Assembly: GCA_045802605.1 (NCBI GenBank)
Contig: JBJMQS010000015.1
Location: 62,001 to 126,000 of the forward strand
DNA length: 64,000 nt
From: JBJMQS01 sp045802605
GTDB lineage: Bacteria > Planctomycetota > Planctomycetia > Gemmatales > Gemmataceae
Direction: 5' to 3'
Positions 15,788 to 25,400 of the stretch are shown here, piece after piece. How positions within the stretch are numbered: position 1 is the first letter of the stretch; the number at the start of each line of letters is the position of its first letter. Made by a program: the position numbers and the translations under genes. Below the pieces are notes generated by a model. It ran no database searches and was not told the DNA's origin. It saw only the letters and a list, made by a program, of their open reading frames with translations.

Positions 15788-16966
15788 ATGCTCTTCATCC
15801 CGGAGAGTTTTCCCGGGTTTGGCCCGAATTCATTCGATCTACGACGCAATCGCGCGGAGTTAGCGCGCGTATCTGGGAGCAAGCCAGCCGTGCTTCGCGC
15901 CGGGGTGCGCGCCGATTGTCCGCGCGAACCGGGCGTATACGGAATGCTTGACCCTCGTGGCCGTCTTATCTACGTGGGCAAGGCAAAAAACCTCCGCGCC
16001 CGGCTTATGAGTTACTTCCGGCCAGGCAGCCGCGAGCCCAAGGCCGGCCGGATCATCGCGCAAACGCGGCAACTGATTTGGGAACAAGGTCCCAATGAAT
16101 TCGCCGCCCTGCTCCGCGAGTTGGAGCTCATCCGGCGATTTCGCCCGGCTTACAACGTCATGGGTCAGCCAGGAAGACGCAGGATCGTATACCTGGTGAT
16201 CGGTCGCCCACCCGTCTCGTATTGCTATCTCAGCCGCGAACTTCCGAAGGCCACGGTTGGCGTGTTCGGTCCGCTCCCCGGGGCCCGGCGGTTGGGCGAC
16301 TGTGTCCGCCGGCTGAACGATCTATTTCAATTGCGCGATTGCCCGCAATCTCAAATATTTCGATTCGCCGATCAAAAGGAACTGTTCCCTGTCATCGAGC
16401 CAGCCGGCTGTCTGCGTTACGAGATCGGGACATGCTCCGGACCATGCGTCGCGGCCGTGACTCGCGCAAGCTATGCTCGCAACGTCCGGAGGGCCAAGGC
16501 TTTCCTCGACGGGCTCGATGATTCGCTGCTGCATCAACTCCAAACTGAAATGGAGAGCGCGGCCGCGTCGTTCGCCTATGAGCGCGCGGCCGGCTTGCGG
16601 GATCGGATTGAGGACCTCCGCTGGCTGCAGGAGCGACTGGCGTGGCTCCAGCAAGCGCGGCGTGAATATTCATTCGTTTACTCCGTCATTACCCCGAGCG
16701 GTCGCGAAATCTGGTATCTGATTCGTGCTGGGCGAGTCTGGCTCACGACGGCCGCTCCCCACGACGCGCGCACTCGCAAGTCGGCGGTCAAAGCACTCGA
16801 TGCGGTGTTCCCAACCAAAGGCGGCCCCTCAGTGGTGCCCGGTGAGCATTTCGATCATGTGCTGCTCGTCGCAGCGTGGTTCCGTCGGTATCCGGCCGAA
16901 CGCCAACGGGTCATCGATCTGGATCGTGCTCGCGGCCTCTGCTCGCCAGCATCATTGATTGCCTAA
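15788..16966 (+). CDS. UvrC-like protein lacking the C-terminal nuclease half
   Basis: A 392-residue relative of the excinuclease subunit UvrC. Residues 47-125 form the GIY-YIG nuclease domain: GVYGM, YVGKAKNLRAR (catalytic-type Arg) and the ELELI Glu. A four-cysteine cluster follows: Cys185 (RDCP), Cys208 (GCLRY), Cys216 and Cys220 (GTCSGPC), the UvrC [4Fe-4S] ligand pattern. A UVR-like helical pair (about 250-285) would bind UvrB. The RNase H-like endonuclease and helix-hairpin-helix domains that make the 5' incision in full-length UvrC are missing; the protein ends in a short divergent tail. GGAGG precedes ATG 15788; the longer frame from 15674 has no such site. It could make only the 3' incision, like Cho, or be a regulatory paralogue. 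Full-length uvrC would have to lie elsewhere. Confidence 0.88.
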   Translation: MLFIPESFPGFGPNSFDLRRNRAELARVSGSKPAVLRAGVRADCPREPGVYGMLDPRGRLIYVGKAKNLRARLMSYFRPGSREPKAGRIIAQTRQLIWEQGPNEFAALLRELELIRRFRPAYNVMGQPGRRRIVYLVIGRPPVSYCYLSRELPKATVGVFGPLPGARRLGDCVRRLNDLFQLRDCPQSQIFRFADQKELFPVIEPAGCLRYEIGTCSGPCVAAVTRASYARNVRRAKAFLDGLDDSLLHQLQTEMESAAASFAYERAAGLRDRIEDLRWLQERLAWLQQARREYSFVYSVITPSGREIWYLIRAGRVWLTTAAPHDARTRKSAVKALDAVFPTKGGPSVVPGEHFDHVLLVAAWFRRYPAERQRVIDLDRARGLCSPASLIA

Positions 16967-17008
16967 AACCGAGTAAAATATCCGGACCTCATTGCGCGGG
17001 GACGACTC

Positions 17009-17626
17009 TTGATCCGGGCCATCCTGTTCGATTTCGGCAACGTGGTTGGGTTCTTCGACCATCGGCGGGCCACCAAGCGATTTGCTCCGGCAGCCAAGCT
17101 TTCCGAAGACGAGATGTTTGATCAAATTTACTCCAATCACTTGGAGCACGAATTCGAGTCCGGCCGGATGTCGGCTGATGAGTTTGTCGCCCACGTCACC
17201 AACATGATTGGCTATGACAAAAGCCACGAGGAGTTTCAAACAGCGTTCGTCGATATTTTCACTCCAAATCCCCCGGTTATGGCCCTCATCCCGCGCCTGA
17301 AGCCGCGATACAAACTCGTGCTCGCAAGCAATACCAATGAGCTTCACTCCGCGCATTTCCGCGCGACATATGCAGATGTGCTGCGGCATTTTGATGCATT
17401 AGGGATGTCGTTTGAAGCGGGAGTTCGCAAACCGGACCCCGAGTTTTATCGCTATTGCGCCCGGCTCGCGGGAGTGGCCCCCAGCGAATGCCTGTTCATC
17501 GATGATGTCGAGGCAAATGTCGAAGGCGCGCGTGCGGTCGGCATGCAGGCGATTCAATATTCTCCCGACATAGACCTCGCATTCGAATTGGCTCGTCACG
17601 GCGTCGAATTGGCGCCAACCACTTGA
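17009..17626 (+). CDS. HAD-superfamily hydrolase
   Basis: A 205-residue hydrolase of the HAD-IA type. Motif I is FDFGNVV with the nucleophile Asp near residue 8, motif II is LVLASNTN (Ser/Asn), motif III is the Lys of GVRKPDPEFY, and motif IV is FIDDVEANVEGARAVGM with two Asp. The layout resembles glucose-1-phosphate phosphatase (YihX) and related haloacid-type phosphatases, but the substrate cannot be read from the sequence. The start is TTG 17009, the only start that keeps motif I at the extreme N terminus. Its stop lies 11 bases upstream of glyA, so the two are probably co-transcribed. Confidence 0.85.
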   Translation: MIRAILFDFGNVVGFFDHRRATKRFAPAAKLSEDEMFDQIYSNHLEHEFESGRMSADEFVAHVTNMIGYDKSHEEFQTAFVDIFTPNPPVMALIPRLKPRYKLVLASNTNELHSAHFRATYADVLRHFDALGMSFEAGVRKPDPEFYRYCARLAGVAPSECLFIDDVEANVEGARAVGMQAIQYSPDIDLAFELARHGVELAPTT

Positions 17627-17637
17627 AAGGCGTTCCG

Positions 17638-18882
17638 ATGTCGATCCTCGAACGACAAGACCCAGCCGTTTGGCAGGCGATCCAGGGCGAACGTCGCCGA
17701 CAACAAACGGGCCTCGAGATGATTGCATCAGAAAACTACACCAGCGCGGCCGTCATGGCGTGCCAGGGCTCAGCGTTGACCAACAAATATGCCGAGGGCT
17801 ATCCCGGCAAGCGCTATTACGGCGGCTGCGAGTTTGTCGATCAGGTGGAAAAGCTGGCCATCGACCGTGTGACGCAATTGTTTGGGGCCGAACGCGCCAA
17901 CGTGCAGCCGCACTCCGGCGCTCAGGCGAACATGTCCGTCCTGCTCGCGGCACTCACGCCGGGCGACACGATTCTCTCGATGGACCTCGCCCACGGGGGG
18001 CACCTCACCCACGGCATGCGGCTCAATTTCTCCGGCAAGTATTTCAAGATCGTCCATTACGGCGTCACCAAGGAAACGGAGAGAATTGATTTCGGCCAGG
18101 TCGCGGCCCTTGCTCGCGAACATCGCCCGAAGCTCGTCATCGCGGGAGCCAGTGCTTATCCGCGGATGATTGATTTCACCAAATTTGCGGAGATTTGCCG
18201 AGAAGTGAACGCGCTTTTGATGGTGGACATGGCCCACATCGCCGGGCCGGTGGCGGCGAAACTCCATCCTGACCCGGTGCCGCTCGCTGACTTCACAACT
18301 TCAACCACGCACAAGACGCTGCGCGGTCCCCGCGCCGGATTCATTCTTTGCAAAGAAGCCTGGGGCCAAAAAATCAACTCGGCCGTGTTTCCTGGCATTC
18401 AGGGCGGCCCGCTGATGCACGTTATCGCTGGCAAAGCCGTGGCGTTCGCCGAAGCGCTGAAGCCCGAGTTCCGCGATTACATGCGGCAAACTTTGACCAA
18501 CGCACAGACGATCGCTGAATCCCTAGCTTCGGCCGGCTACCGCATCGTGTCCGGCGGCACCGACAATCATCTGTTGTTAGTTGACGTCGCGTCCAAGGGT
18601 GTGACCGGCAAGATTGCTGAGAAGGCGCTCGATGTCGCCGGAATCACCGTCAACAAAAACATGATTCCCTATGACGCACGCCAGCCATTGGATCCGAGCG
18701 GCATTCGCATCGGCACGCCGGCGCTGACGACTCGCGGAATGAAAGAGGCCCAGATGAAGTCGATCGCCGGTTGGATCGCGGAAGTGCTGGCAAGCCCCGA
18801 AGATGCCAAGGTCGCCGAGCGCGTGCGTGGGCAAGTTCTGGAATTGTGCCGGTCTTACCCGGCACCTACCGAAGAAAACTGA
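17638..18882 (+). CDS. glyA: Serine hydroxymethyltransferase
   Basis: PLP enzyme interconverting serine and glycine while loading one-carbon units on tetrahydrofolate. The 414-residue product has IASENYTS, NKYAEGYPGKRYYGG, QPHSGAQAN, the VDMAHIAG block with the PLP-ring Asp, and the Schiff-base Lys226 in TTSTTHKTLRGPR. ATG 17638 lies 7 bases after AAAGG; a TTG at 17623 overlapping the upstream stop is less likely. The stop TGA (18880-18882) directly abuts the stop of the opposing lipoprotein gene. Together with folE and folP elsewhere in the window it serves one-carbon metabolism, though the genes are not clustered. Confidence 0.97.
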   Translation: MSILERQDPAVWQAIQGERRRQQTGLEMIASENYTSAAVMACQGSALTNKYAEGYPGKRYYGGCEFVDQVEKLAIDRVTQLFGAERANVQPHSGAQANMSVLLAALTPGDTILSMDLAHGGHLTHGMRLNFSGKYFKIVHYGVTKETERIDFGQVAALAREHRPKLVIAGASAYPRMIDFTKFAEICREVNALLMVDMAHIAGPVAAKLHPDPVPLADFTTSTTHKTLRGPRAGFILCKEAWGQKINSAVFPGIQGGPLMHVIAGKAVAFAEALKPEFRDYMRQTLTNAQTIAESLASAGYRIVSGGTDNHLLLVDVASKGVTGKIAEKALDVAGITVNKNMIPYDARQPLDPSGIRIGTPALTTRGMKEAQMKSIAGWIAEVLASPEDAKVAERVRGQVLELCRSYPAPTEEN

Positions 18883-19605
18883 TTACTTCGCCCGGCGTTC
18901 GATCAAGCGAACATTGCGAATAACGAACCGTGGGAATGTCCCGGGCCCGCCAGAATCGCGAACCAGCTCACCTTCGACCCGGATCAAGTCGCCCGGTTGA
19001 AAATCCGCCAGGCGCGGGTCATCCGCCAACCGCACCTTGCCGCCAATCGCATCTTCCTCGGAGAGCGGACAGAACCGTAATTCCTTGTGGCCTCGGTAGT
19101 GGCAATCCACCTCACCTTGCAGCCACGAATAGTCGGCGGCGTGATCAAAACGCACTGTTGGGCCCGGTGCGGCTGTTTGACGAATCGTCGGCGCAGATAG
19201 GGGTGCGGCCGGCTCGGGCAGCGGCGGCGGCACGAACGCCGCGGGCTCCGGGATCTTCGGCTCGGGCAGTTTCAGTTCCAGTGATTTCGAGTCAGCGACG
19301 ACTGTCGGCGTTGGCATCGATCGCGGCTGCGGATTGAAAGATTGCAGCGGTGGGCCGTCGGGTAACGGAGCATCCGCTGGCATTTGGCCATTCGCGCCCA
19401 CAATGGGACCCGGCAATGAAGCCGGCGACCGGCCCGTGCTCAATGAACTGGCCGGTTTCGGGCCTGTCGAGGACAAGACCACCGGCTCACGAGATTTCAG
19501 CAGGGGATTGTCGGCGTAAGGCGTCTTGGAGCTGGATTGGCAACCAACCGCCGCCCCGATCGCCAGGCTTACCCAAGTGGCCAATTTCCGGCACGATTTC
19601 CTCAT
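18883..19605 (-). CDS. Proline-rich lipoprotein with C-terminal OB-like domain
   Basis: A 240-residue exported protein. The N terminus MRKSCRKLATWVSLAIGAAVGC ends in a plausible lipobox with Cys22. Residues 23-150 are low-complexity and Pro/Ser/Ala-rich, typical of a flexible linker across the periplasm. The last 90 residues form a compact folded part (VDCHYRGHKELRFCPL, GDLIRVEGELV, PRFVIRNVRLIERR) with strands reminiscent of an OB-like fold. No enzyme motif is visible. GGAGG precedes the ATG at 19605. It lies 102 bases downstream of proA on the same strand and may be read through from the folP-proA unit. Function unknown. Confidence 0.75.
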   Translation of the reverse strand: MRKSCRKLATWVSLAIGAAVGCQSSSKTPYADNPLLKSREPVVLSSTGPKPASSLSTGRSPASLPGPIVGANGQMPADAPLPDGPPLQSFNPQPRSMPTPTVVADSKSLELKLPEPKIPEPAAFVPPPLPEPAAPLSAPTIRQTAAPGPTVRFDHAADYSWLQGEVDCHYRGHKELRFCPLSEEDAIGGKVRLADDPRLADFQPGDLIRVEGELVRDSGGPGTFPRFVIRNVRLIERRAK

Positions 19606-19707
19606 CGCAGCCTCCGCCGTCTCGCCATATTCGCATGGCCACGGATAGACTTTCGCCTATCCGTCATCTATCGACGCGACGGCTGATAACACTTGAGGCG
19701 GGGAAAG

Positions 19708-20970
19708 TCACTCCCGAATTTGGCCGTTGCCGTGAACCACGTATTTGTAGCTGGTCAATTCACGTAAACCGCACGGACCACGGGCGTGAAACTTGTCCGT
19801 GCTGATGCCGATTTCAGCGCCGAGACCAAACTCGCCGCCGTCGTGAAAGCGGGTGCTGATGTTGACCATCACGGCAGCCGCATCCACTTCCGCAGTGAAT
19901 CTTCGAGCTGCTTCAGTGCTCTTCGTGACAATCGACTCCGTATGCCCGGACCCGAACCGCGCGATGTGAGCAATTGCTCCCGCTAGGTCAGTGACGACTT
20001 TGACGGAGAGAATCAAATCCAGGTACTCAGCAGCATAGTCCTCGTCCGTGGCGGGTTTAATCGTAGACACAATCGCCCGAGCCTCTTCACAGCCACGAAT
20101 TTCTACTCCGCGCTTATGCAACTCGGCCGCCGTCTGCGGTAAGAATTGCGCCGCAATGTCGCGATGCACAATTAAACTTTCCGCTGCATTACAGACTCCA
20201 GGCCGCGAGCACTTGGCGTTCACAATGATCCGCCGAGCCATTTCGAGATCGGCATCGCGATCCACATAAACGTGGCAATTCCCACGGTAATGTTTCATTA
20301 CCGGCATAGTTGCCTCACGAGTGACGCGTTCAATGAGCGATTCACCTCCGCGCGGGATGACCAGATCGATGTAGCGCGAAAGTTTGAGCAAATGGCCCAC
20401 GACCTCACGGTCGGTGGATTCGACAAATTGCACGGCGTCTACAGGCAGGCCCGCGCTGCGAAGTGCCTCAACGAGAATCGCATGAAGGGCACGATTCGAA
20501 TGCTGAGCTTCCTTGCCGCCGCGAAGTATGATCGCGTTTCCGCTTTTCACCGCGAGCGCGGCCGCATCGGCGGTGACGTTGGGCCGGGATTCGTACAGAA
20601 AGAGAATCACGCCCAGCGGCACGCTGACCTTTTCCACTTTCAGGCCGTTGGGACGGATTTGGCTGTCGAGGATGAGGCCAATTGGGTCCTGCAGCTCAGC
20701 AATAGCACGCACGCCTGCCGCCATCGCGTCAATTCGTTTTGGCGTGAAATTGAGGCGCTCAATCTGGGCGGCCGTCAATTGTAGGTCAGCCGCGGCCGTC
20801 AAATCGCGCCGATTCGCGGCCTCAATGTCGTCCCGATGGGCGAGCAACAAATCCGCGGCTGCGGTGAGAAACGTGTTTTTGGTCAACTCGGACGATAGGG
20901 CGAGCACGCGCGATGCAACCTTGGATGCACGAGCTTGATCTTCGCAGACTTTGGCAAGCTGTTCGCTCAT
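19708..20970 (-). CDS. proA: Glutamate-5-semialdehyde dehydrogenase (GPR)
   Basis: Second enzyme of proline synthesis, reducing gamma-glutamyl phosphate to the semialdehyde with NADPH. The 420-residue product has the complete aldehyde-dehydrogenase-like fold: YESRPNVTADAAALAVKSGNA, LRGGKEA, DLVIPRGG, the catalytic Cys260 in RPGVCNAAES, and the family C terminus (FHDGGEFGLGAEIGISTDKFHARGP). The frame extends 35 codons upstream, but ATG 20970 overlaps the folP stop as ATGA and fits the family start. The glutamate 5-kinase gene proB is not adjacent. The putA degradation gene lies 1.4 kb away. Confidence 0.97.
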   Translation of the reverse strand: MSEQLAKVCEDQARASKVASRVLALSSELTKNTFLTAAADLLLAHRDDIEAANRRDLTAAADLQLTAAQIERLNFTPKRIDAMAAGVRAIAELQDPIGLILDSQIRPNGLKVEKVSVPLGVILFLYESRPNVTADAAALAVKSGNAIILRGGKEAQHSNRALHAILVEALRSAGLPVDAVQFVESTDREVVGHLLKLSRYIDLVIPRGGESLIERVTREATMPVMKHYRGNCHVYVDRDADLEMARRIIVNAKCSRPGVCNAAESLIVHRDIAAQFLPQTAAELHKRGVEIRGCEEARAIVSTIKPATDEDYAAEYLDLILSVKVVTDLAGAIAHIARFGSGHTESIVTKSTEAARRFTAEVDAAAVMVNISTRFHDGGEFGLGAEIGISTDKFHARGPCGLRELTSYKYVVHGNGQIRE

Positions 20971-21815
20971 GCGGTGTGCGCTCGAATCTGGTCCAATGCG
21001 AGGAAAGCATCCCGGGTAGCCGCCACATCGTGTGTTCGGACGATCTGAACCGCGCCTTGAGCGATCACTGAACAAGCGACCGCCAATGCCGCGGCTAAAC
21101 GCTCCCGTGGCGATTTATCCTCGCCGAGGAATCGTTTGCGTGAAACCCCTAGCATGAGTGGCCGCCCAAATCTCTGAAACTTGGCAAGGTTTGCGATGAG
21201 CCGCCAATTGTGCTCGCCCTGCTTTCCGAAGCCGATGCCAGGGTCGAGAACTATTGACTGCTGTTCAATTCCGCACTGGGTGAGCGTGTGCAACCGCGAT
21301 TGAAAGAACTCGCCGACTTCCGCCACGACATCCACGTACTGCGGGTTGAGTTGCATGGTCTTCGGTGTGCCTTGCATGTGCATGACGACGGCCCCCGCTC
21401 GATAGCGGCTCACGACATTGACCATTTCCGAGCAGGTTAGACCGGTGACATCATTGATAATGGCAGCACCCAGGTCGAGGCAAGCTTGAGCAACTTGGGG
21501 CTTCGACGTGTCGATTGAGATCGGCACGTTGGTTCGTTTAGCGAGCAAATCGACCACCGGCATTACCCGGCGCAATTCCTCTTCAACGGAGACAGGCTCC
21601 GCGCCGGGCCGCGTCGATTCGCCGCCAATGTCCAGCAGATCCGCGCCCTCGGCGACTAGCCGCAGTCCATGTTCGACCGCCTGGACCGGATCCAGGCATT
21701 CCCCGCCGTCGGAAAAACTATCCGGCGTGACATTGACGATGCCCATGATGAGCGGGCGGACAATCGTCAGCGTTTGGAACCGGATTTGCCAGATTCTTGG
21801 ATTGCCCGTATCCAT
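20967..21815 (-). CDS. folP: Dihydropteroate synthase
   Basis: Joins para-aminobenzoate to hydroxymethyldihydropterin diphosphate in folate synthesis; the target of sulfonamides. The 282-residue product carries the signature blocks GIVNVTPDSFSDGG, DIGGESTRPGA, ISIDTSK, IINDVTG, HMQGTPKTMQ, DPGIGFGK, GVSRKRFLG and the final RTHDV. The frame runs 37 codons further upstream, into the NUDIX gene on the other strand; ATG 21815 fits the family start. It is translationally coupled to proA. The gap to the divergent NUDIX gene is only 40 bases, so the promoters must overlap. Confidence 0.96.
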   Translation of the reverse strand: MDTGNPRIWQIRFQTLTIVRPLIMGIVNVTPDSFSDGGECLDPVQAVEHGLRLVAEGADLLDIGGESTRPGAEPVSVEEELRRVMPVVDLLAKRTNVPISIDTSKPQVAQACLDLGAAIINDVTGLTCSEMVNVVSRYRAGAVVMHMQGTPKTMQLNPQYVDVVAEVGEFFQSRLHTLTQCGIEQQSIVLDPGIGFGKQGEHNWRLIANLAKFQRFGRPLMLGVSRKRFLGEDKSPRERLAAALAVACSVIAQGAVQIVRTHDVAATRDAFLALDQIRAHTA

Positions 21816-21855
21816 CGCACTTAGGCTATCACTTAGCCATTCCCTGAGGACACCA

Positions 21856-22407
21856 ATGCGGCAACATGGCCCCTGGACCATACTGAATTCGCAATCAGTG
21901 TATCGCGATCCCTGGATGGAGTTCATCCGCGACGAGGTCGTCCGCCCCGATGGTAAGCCGGGCTCTTACTGCTACGTCAAGATTCTGCAGGGCATCAGTG
22001 TGCTTGCAGTAGATGAGCGCAACGTGGCATGCTTGACTCGCGAATTTCATTACGCGGTCGGACGTGAAACACTGGAAGTCGTCAGCGGCGGTATCAATGC
22101 GGGTGAGTCGCCGGAAAACGCGGCACTGCGAGAGCTGAAAGAGGAGCTGGGAATTACGGCTAGTGAAGTCCGTGATTTCGGGATCGTCGATCCCTTCACA
22201 TCGATGCTGCACTCGCCAACGCGGTTGTTTCTCGCGCAGGGATTGACCTTCGGCGAGCATGAGCAGGAAGGTACCGAGAACGTGCAAATGGTGCGTATGC
22301 CGTTCGATGAAGCTGTAGCCGCGGTATTCGACGGTCGGATCACTCACGCGCCGAGTTGCGTGGCGATATTGAAGGCGAAAGACGTTTTGCAGCTGCGGGC
22401 TTCCTAA
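21856..22407 (+). CDS. NUDIX hydrolase, ADP-ribose pyrophosphatase-like
   Basis: A 183-residue NUDIX hydrolase. The box is complete: GGINAGE, seven residues, then RELKEELGI, providing the metal-binding Glu residues. The N-terminal strand region (SVYRDPWMEFIRDEVVRPDG) and the upstream WxxxxxV-type layout resemble ADP-sugar pyrophosphatases such as NudF/ADPRase, which cleave ADP-ribose to AMP and ribose 5-phosphate; the exact nucleotide substrate is not certain. ATG 21856 follows GAGGA; the frame is open to 21508, but that part overlaps folP. Its stop lies 11 bases from the putA stop on the other strand. Confidence 0.85.
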   Translation: MRQHGPWTILNSQSVYRDPWMEFIRDEVVRPDGKPGSYCYVKILQGISVLAVDERNVACLTREFHYAVGRETLEVVSGGINAGESPENAALRELKEELGITASEVRDFGIVDPFTSMLHSPTRLFLAQGLTFGEHEQEGTENVQMVRMPFDEAVAAVFDGRITHAPSCVAILKAKDVLQLRAS

Positions 22408-22418
22408 CGGTTCGACAT

Positions 22419-25400
22419 TTAGGCGATCCCGCCTCCCGGAGATGGGTCAGCCGAAGCGGCTGTCGGGGCGAAGCCGCGGCGCATCGTGTTCTCGGTAATC
22501 GTGCGCGGCACCATGAACTGGAGTATGTAATCCGGGCCGCCTGCCTTCGAACCGATGCCCGAAAGCTTGAATCCACCGAATGGCTGGCGATAGACATACG
22601 CCCCCGTGCACTTCCGGTTGATATAAAGATTGCCCACCCGGAATCGGCGACGAGCGGTTGCGATGTTATCCGGTGAGCGAGAGTAAACGGCTCCGGTCAG
22701 CGCGTAGGGCACGTTGACCGCGGTCTTCAATGCCTCTCCGAAATCTTTCGCCTTCATCACTGCGACGACCGGCCCGAAGATTTCCTCCCGCGCGATTACC
22801 GCGTCGGGCTTCACATCGACAAAGACGTGCGGAGCTACAAACGTGCCTTGGTCTTTGAGCGGTCCGACATCACCGGCGTAAGCAAGTTTGGCCTCTTGCT
22901 TGCCTTTCTCGATGTACTTGAGAATCCGCTGCCGCGACTCTTCGTCAATGACCGGACCAACATCGCACGTCGGATCGTCGCTCGGCGCTATCTTCAAACT
23001 CTTGGTGGCTTCAATCAGCCGATGCACAAAGGTGTCGTAGACTTTTTCGTGCACGATCGCCCGGCTGCATGCGGAACACTTTTGCCCCGAGTAGCCGTAC
23101 GCGCCCTGGAGCACACCGAGAACGGCCTCGTCCAAATCAGCATCGGCGTCGATGATCGTCGCGTTCTTGCCACCCATCTCGGCGATCACGCGCTTCACGT
23201 GTTGCTGCCCCGGCTTCATATTGGCCGCTTCGGCGTTGATATGCGTGCCCACCGCTTGAGAGCCGGTGAACGCGATCACGGCGGTATCCGGATGCTCAAT
23301 GAGGGTCGGCCCGATTTCCTCACCAAAGCCCGGGAGATAATTCAAAACCCCCGGCGGCAGGCCGGCTTCTTCGAGCAGTTCTTGAACCACAAAACCCACG
23401 ACCGACGATTGCTCGGCCGGTTTGCCGATCACCGTGTTGCCGGACACGATTGCCGCGGCCACCATACCGGTGTAAATCGCAAGCGGGAAGTTCCATGGCG
23501 CGATGACCACGGTCACGCCACGCGGCTCATAGACGTATTCGTTGTCTTCGCCGGGAATCGCCAAGTGACGCCAATTGGCAATTCGCTCCATGTCGTCGGC
23601 ATAAAAGTTCAAAAAGTCGATGCACTCGCCAACTTCCACATCGGCCTCGCGCCAGTTCTTGGCCGACTCATACGTGATCCAAGAACAAAACTCGAAATGC
23701 CGGGCCCGCATCTTCTGTGCTGCGCGTCGCATCAGAGCGATCCGCTCTTTTGCATCGACTTCGCGCCACTTCTCGAACGCGGCCTGCGCGGCCTCTACTG
23801 CCTGCTTGGCATGTTCCGGTGTGGCCCGCGCGACTTTGCCGACGAGTTGCTGGGTCCGCGAGGGATTGACGGAATCCAACGTATCTTTGGTTTGAATTCG
23901 CTTGCCGTTGATAACGAGCGGATATGTCTTGCCAAGTTTGGCACCGACAGTCTTCAACGCCGCCGCCATCTTTTCTCGCGCGGCCTCATCGGCAAAGTCA
24001 GTAACAGGTTCATTGATAAAACTTGGCTGATTGTTTTTCGCCGGAGCGGCCGGCGCGCCGTTTCTGTGTTGTTTGGGGTTCACGAGCAATTCATCCTCAG
24101 GTTTGTTAGCAGTGAAGCTCGCTCGCAAGAACGATTCGTTCGACGTGTTTTCCAAGAGCCGGCGAACGAGATACGCCATGCCGGGCAGTAGCTGCCCATA
24201 GGGCGTATACATTCGCACGCGCTGCCCAAGTGACACTAGTGCGTCGGCGATCGGATCAGCCATGCCGTAAAGCGCTTGAAACTCGATCGCGCCGGGAGGA
24301 AGGTCGTGCTCATCGGCAGCGGCCAACGCATGTGCGATGCTGCGAACGTTATGGCTGCCGAATGCGGGACGGAGCTGCTGATGGTTTTCGATCAGGAAAC
24401 GGCTGCACAGTTCGTAGTTCGCATCTGTCTCCCACTTCCGCCCGAAAACTGGGATCTCCCATCCATTCATTTCGGCGACGATCGTCTCGTAATCCCAATA
24501 CGCGCCTTTGACGAGCCGCACCCAAACGGGCGTGCCGCGTTGTTCGACCCAGTGCAAAAGTTCCGCCAAATCGGCCGGCGTCTCCTTGAGATAGGCCTGG
24601 ATTGCGATGCCGACGTCTGGCCAATCACTGAATTCCGAGTCGTCGAGGATCTCGCGGAAGATGCGAAGCGTGATCGCCTTGTACGAGTACTGCTCCATGT
24701 CGAAATTGACGAAGGCGCCCAGCCGGCGTGCCATCCGCAGGATCGGTCGCAAACGATCGCGCACCGCGGCACTGGTGTTCTCCGGCGCGATCGGGTCGAA
24801 GCGGCTGAATAGCGAAGAGAGCTTGACCGAAACGTTCACGCGGGGGATCGGGCCATAGGCATCGGTATCGATGCGATCGATGCCCGGCCATGAGTTGACC
24901 GCCCGGCTCAAACCGTCCAATAGATCGAAATACTGCTTCTGATAGTGCGTTGCTTCTTCTTCGGTGATAGTGGCTTCGCCAAGCAGATCGATTGTGAAAG
25001 CCAGGGTGCGTTTTCGCAACGCAGCAACGGCGTCGATCGCCTCTGGGACCGTGGTTCCGGCAATAAATCGCCGAGCCATCCGCTTGGCGCTGCGCTGGGC
25101 GGTCCAGGCCAGAGCGCGTCCGGCCATTCCGCCGCGTGGCAGCATTTTGACGCCAAAGCGAGCCCAAGCTGGCAAATGAGGACCAGCCGCGCCGAGATAT
25201 TCCCGAAGGTGACCGCTGACTTCATCGGAGTCGCGAAGGTTCGGTAATGCATCGATGAACCGAAAAAGCTGAACTTTCACATTCTCGTCGGCCATCGACA
25301 AGTTCATGAGCTGTTCATCGAGCCATGCGGTCGAAAAGATGGTCGGCCCGCGACGATCCAGCCGGGCAAAGATCTCCCTGCCATAGGCGAGGGCCCGTGC

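Noticed and set aside
22827..24191. A 454-codon frame on the plus strand opposite putA
   Set aside because: It lies wholly inside a clearly coding gene, is rich in Arg and His, and has no recognisable motif. It is a shadow of GC-rich codon use.
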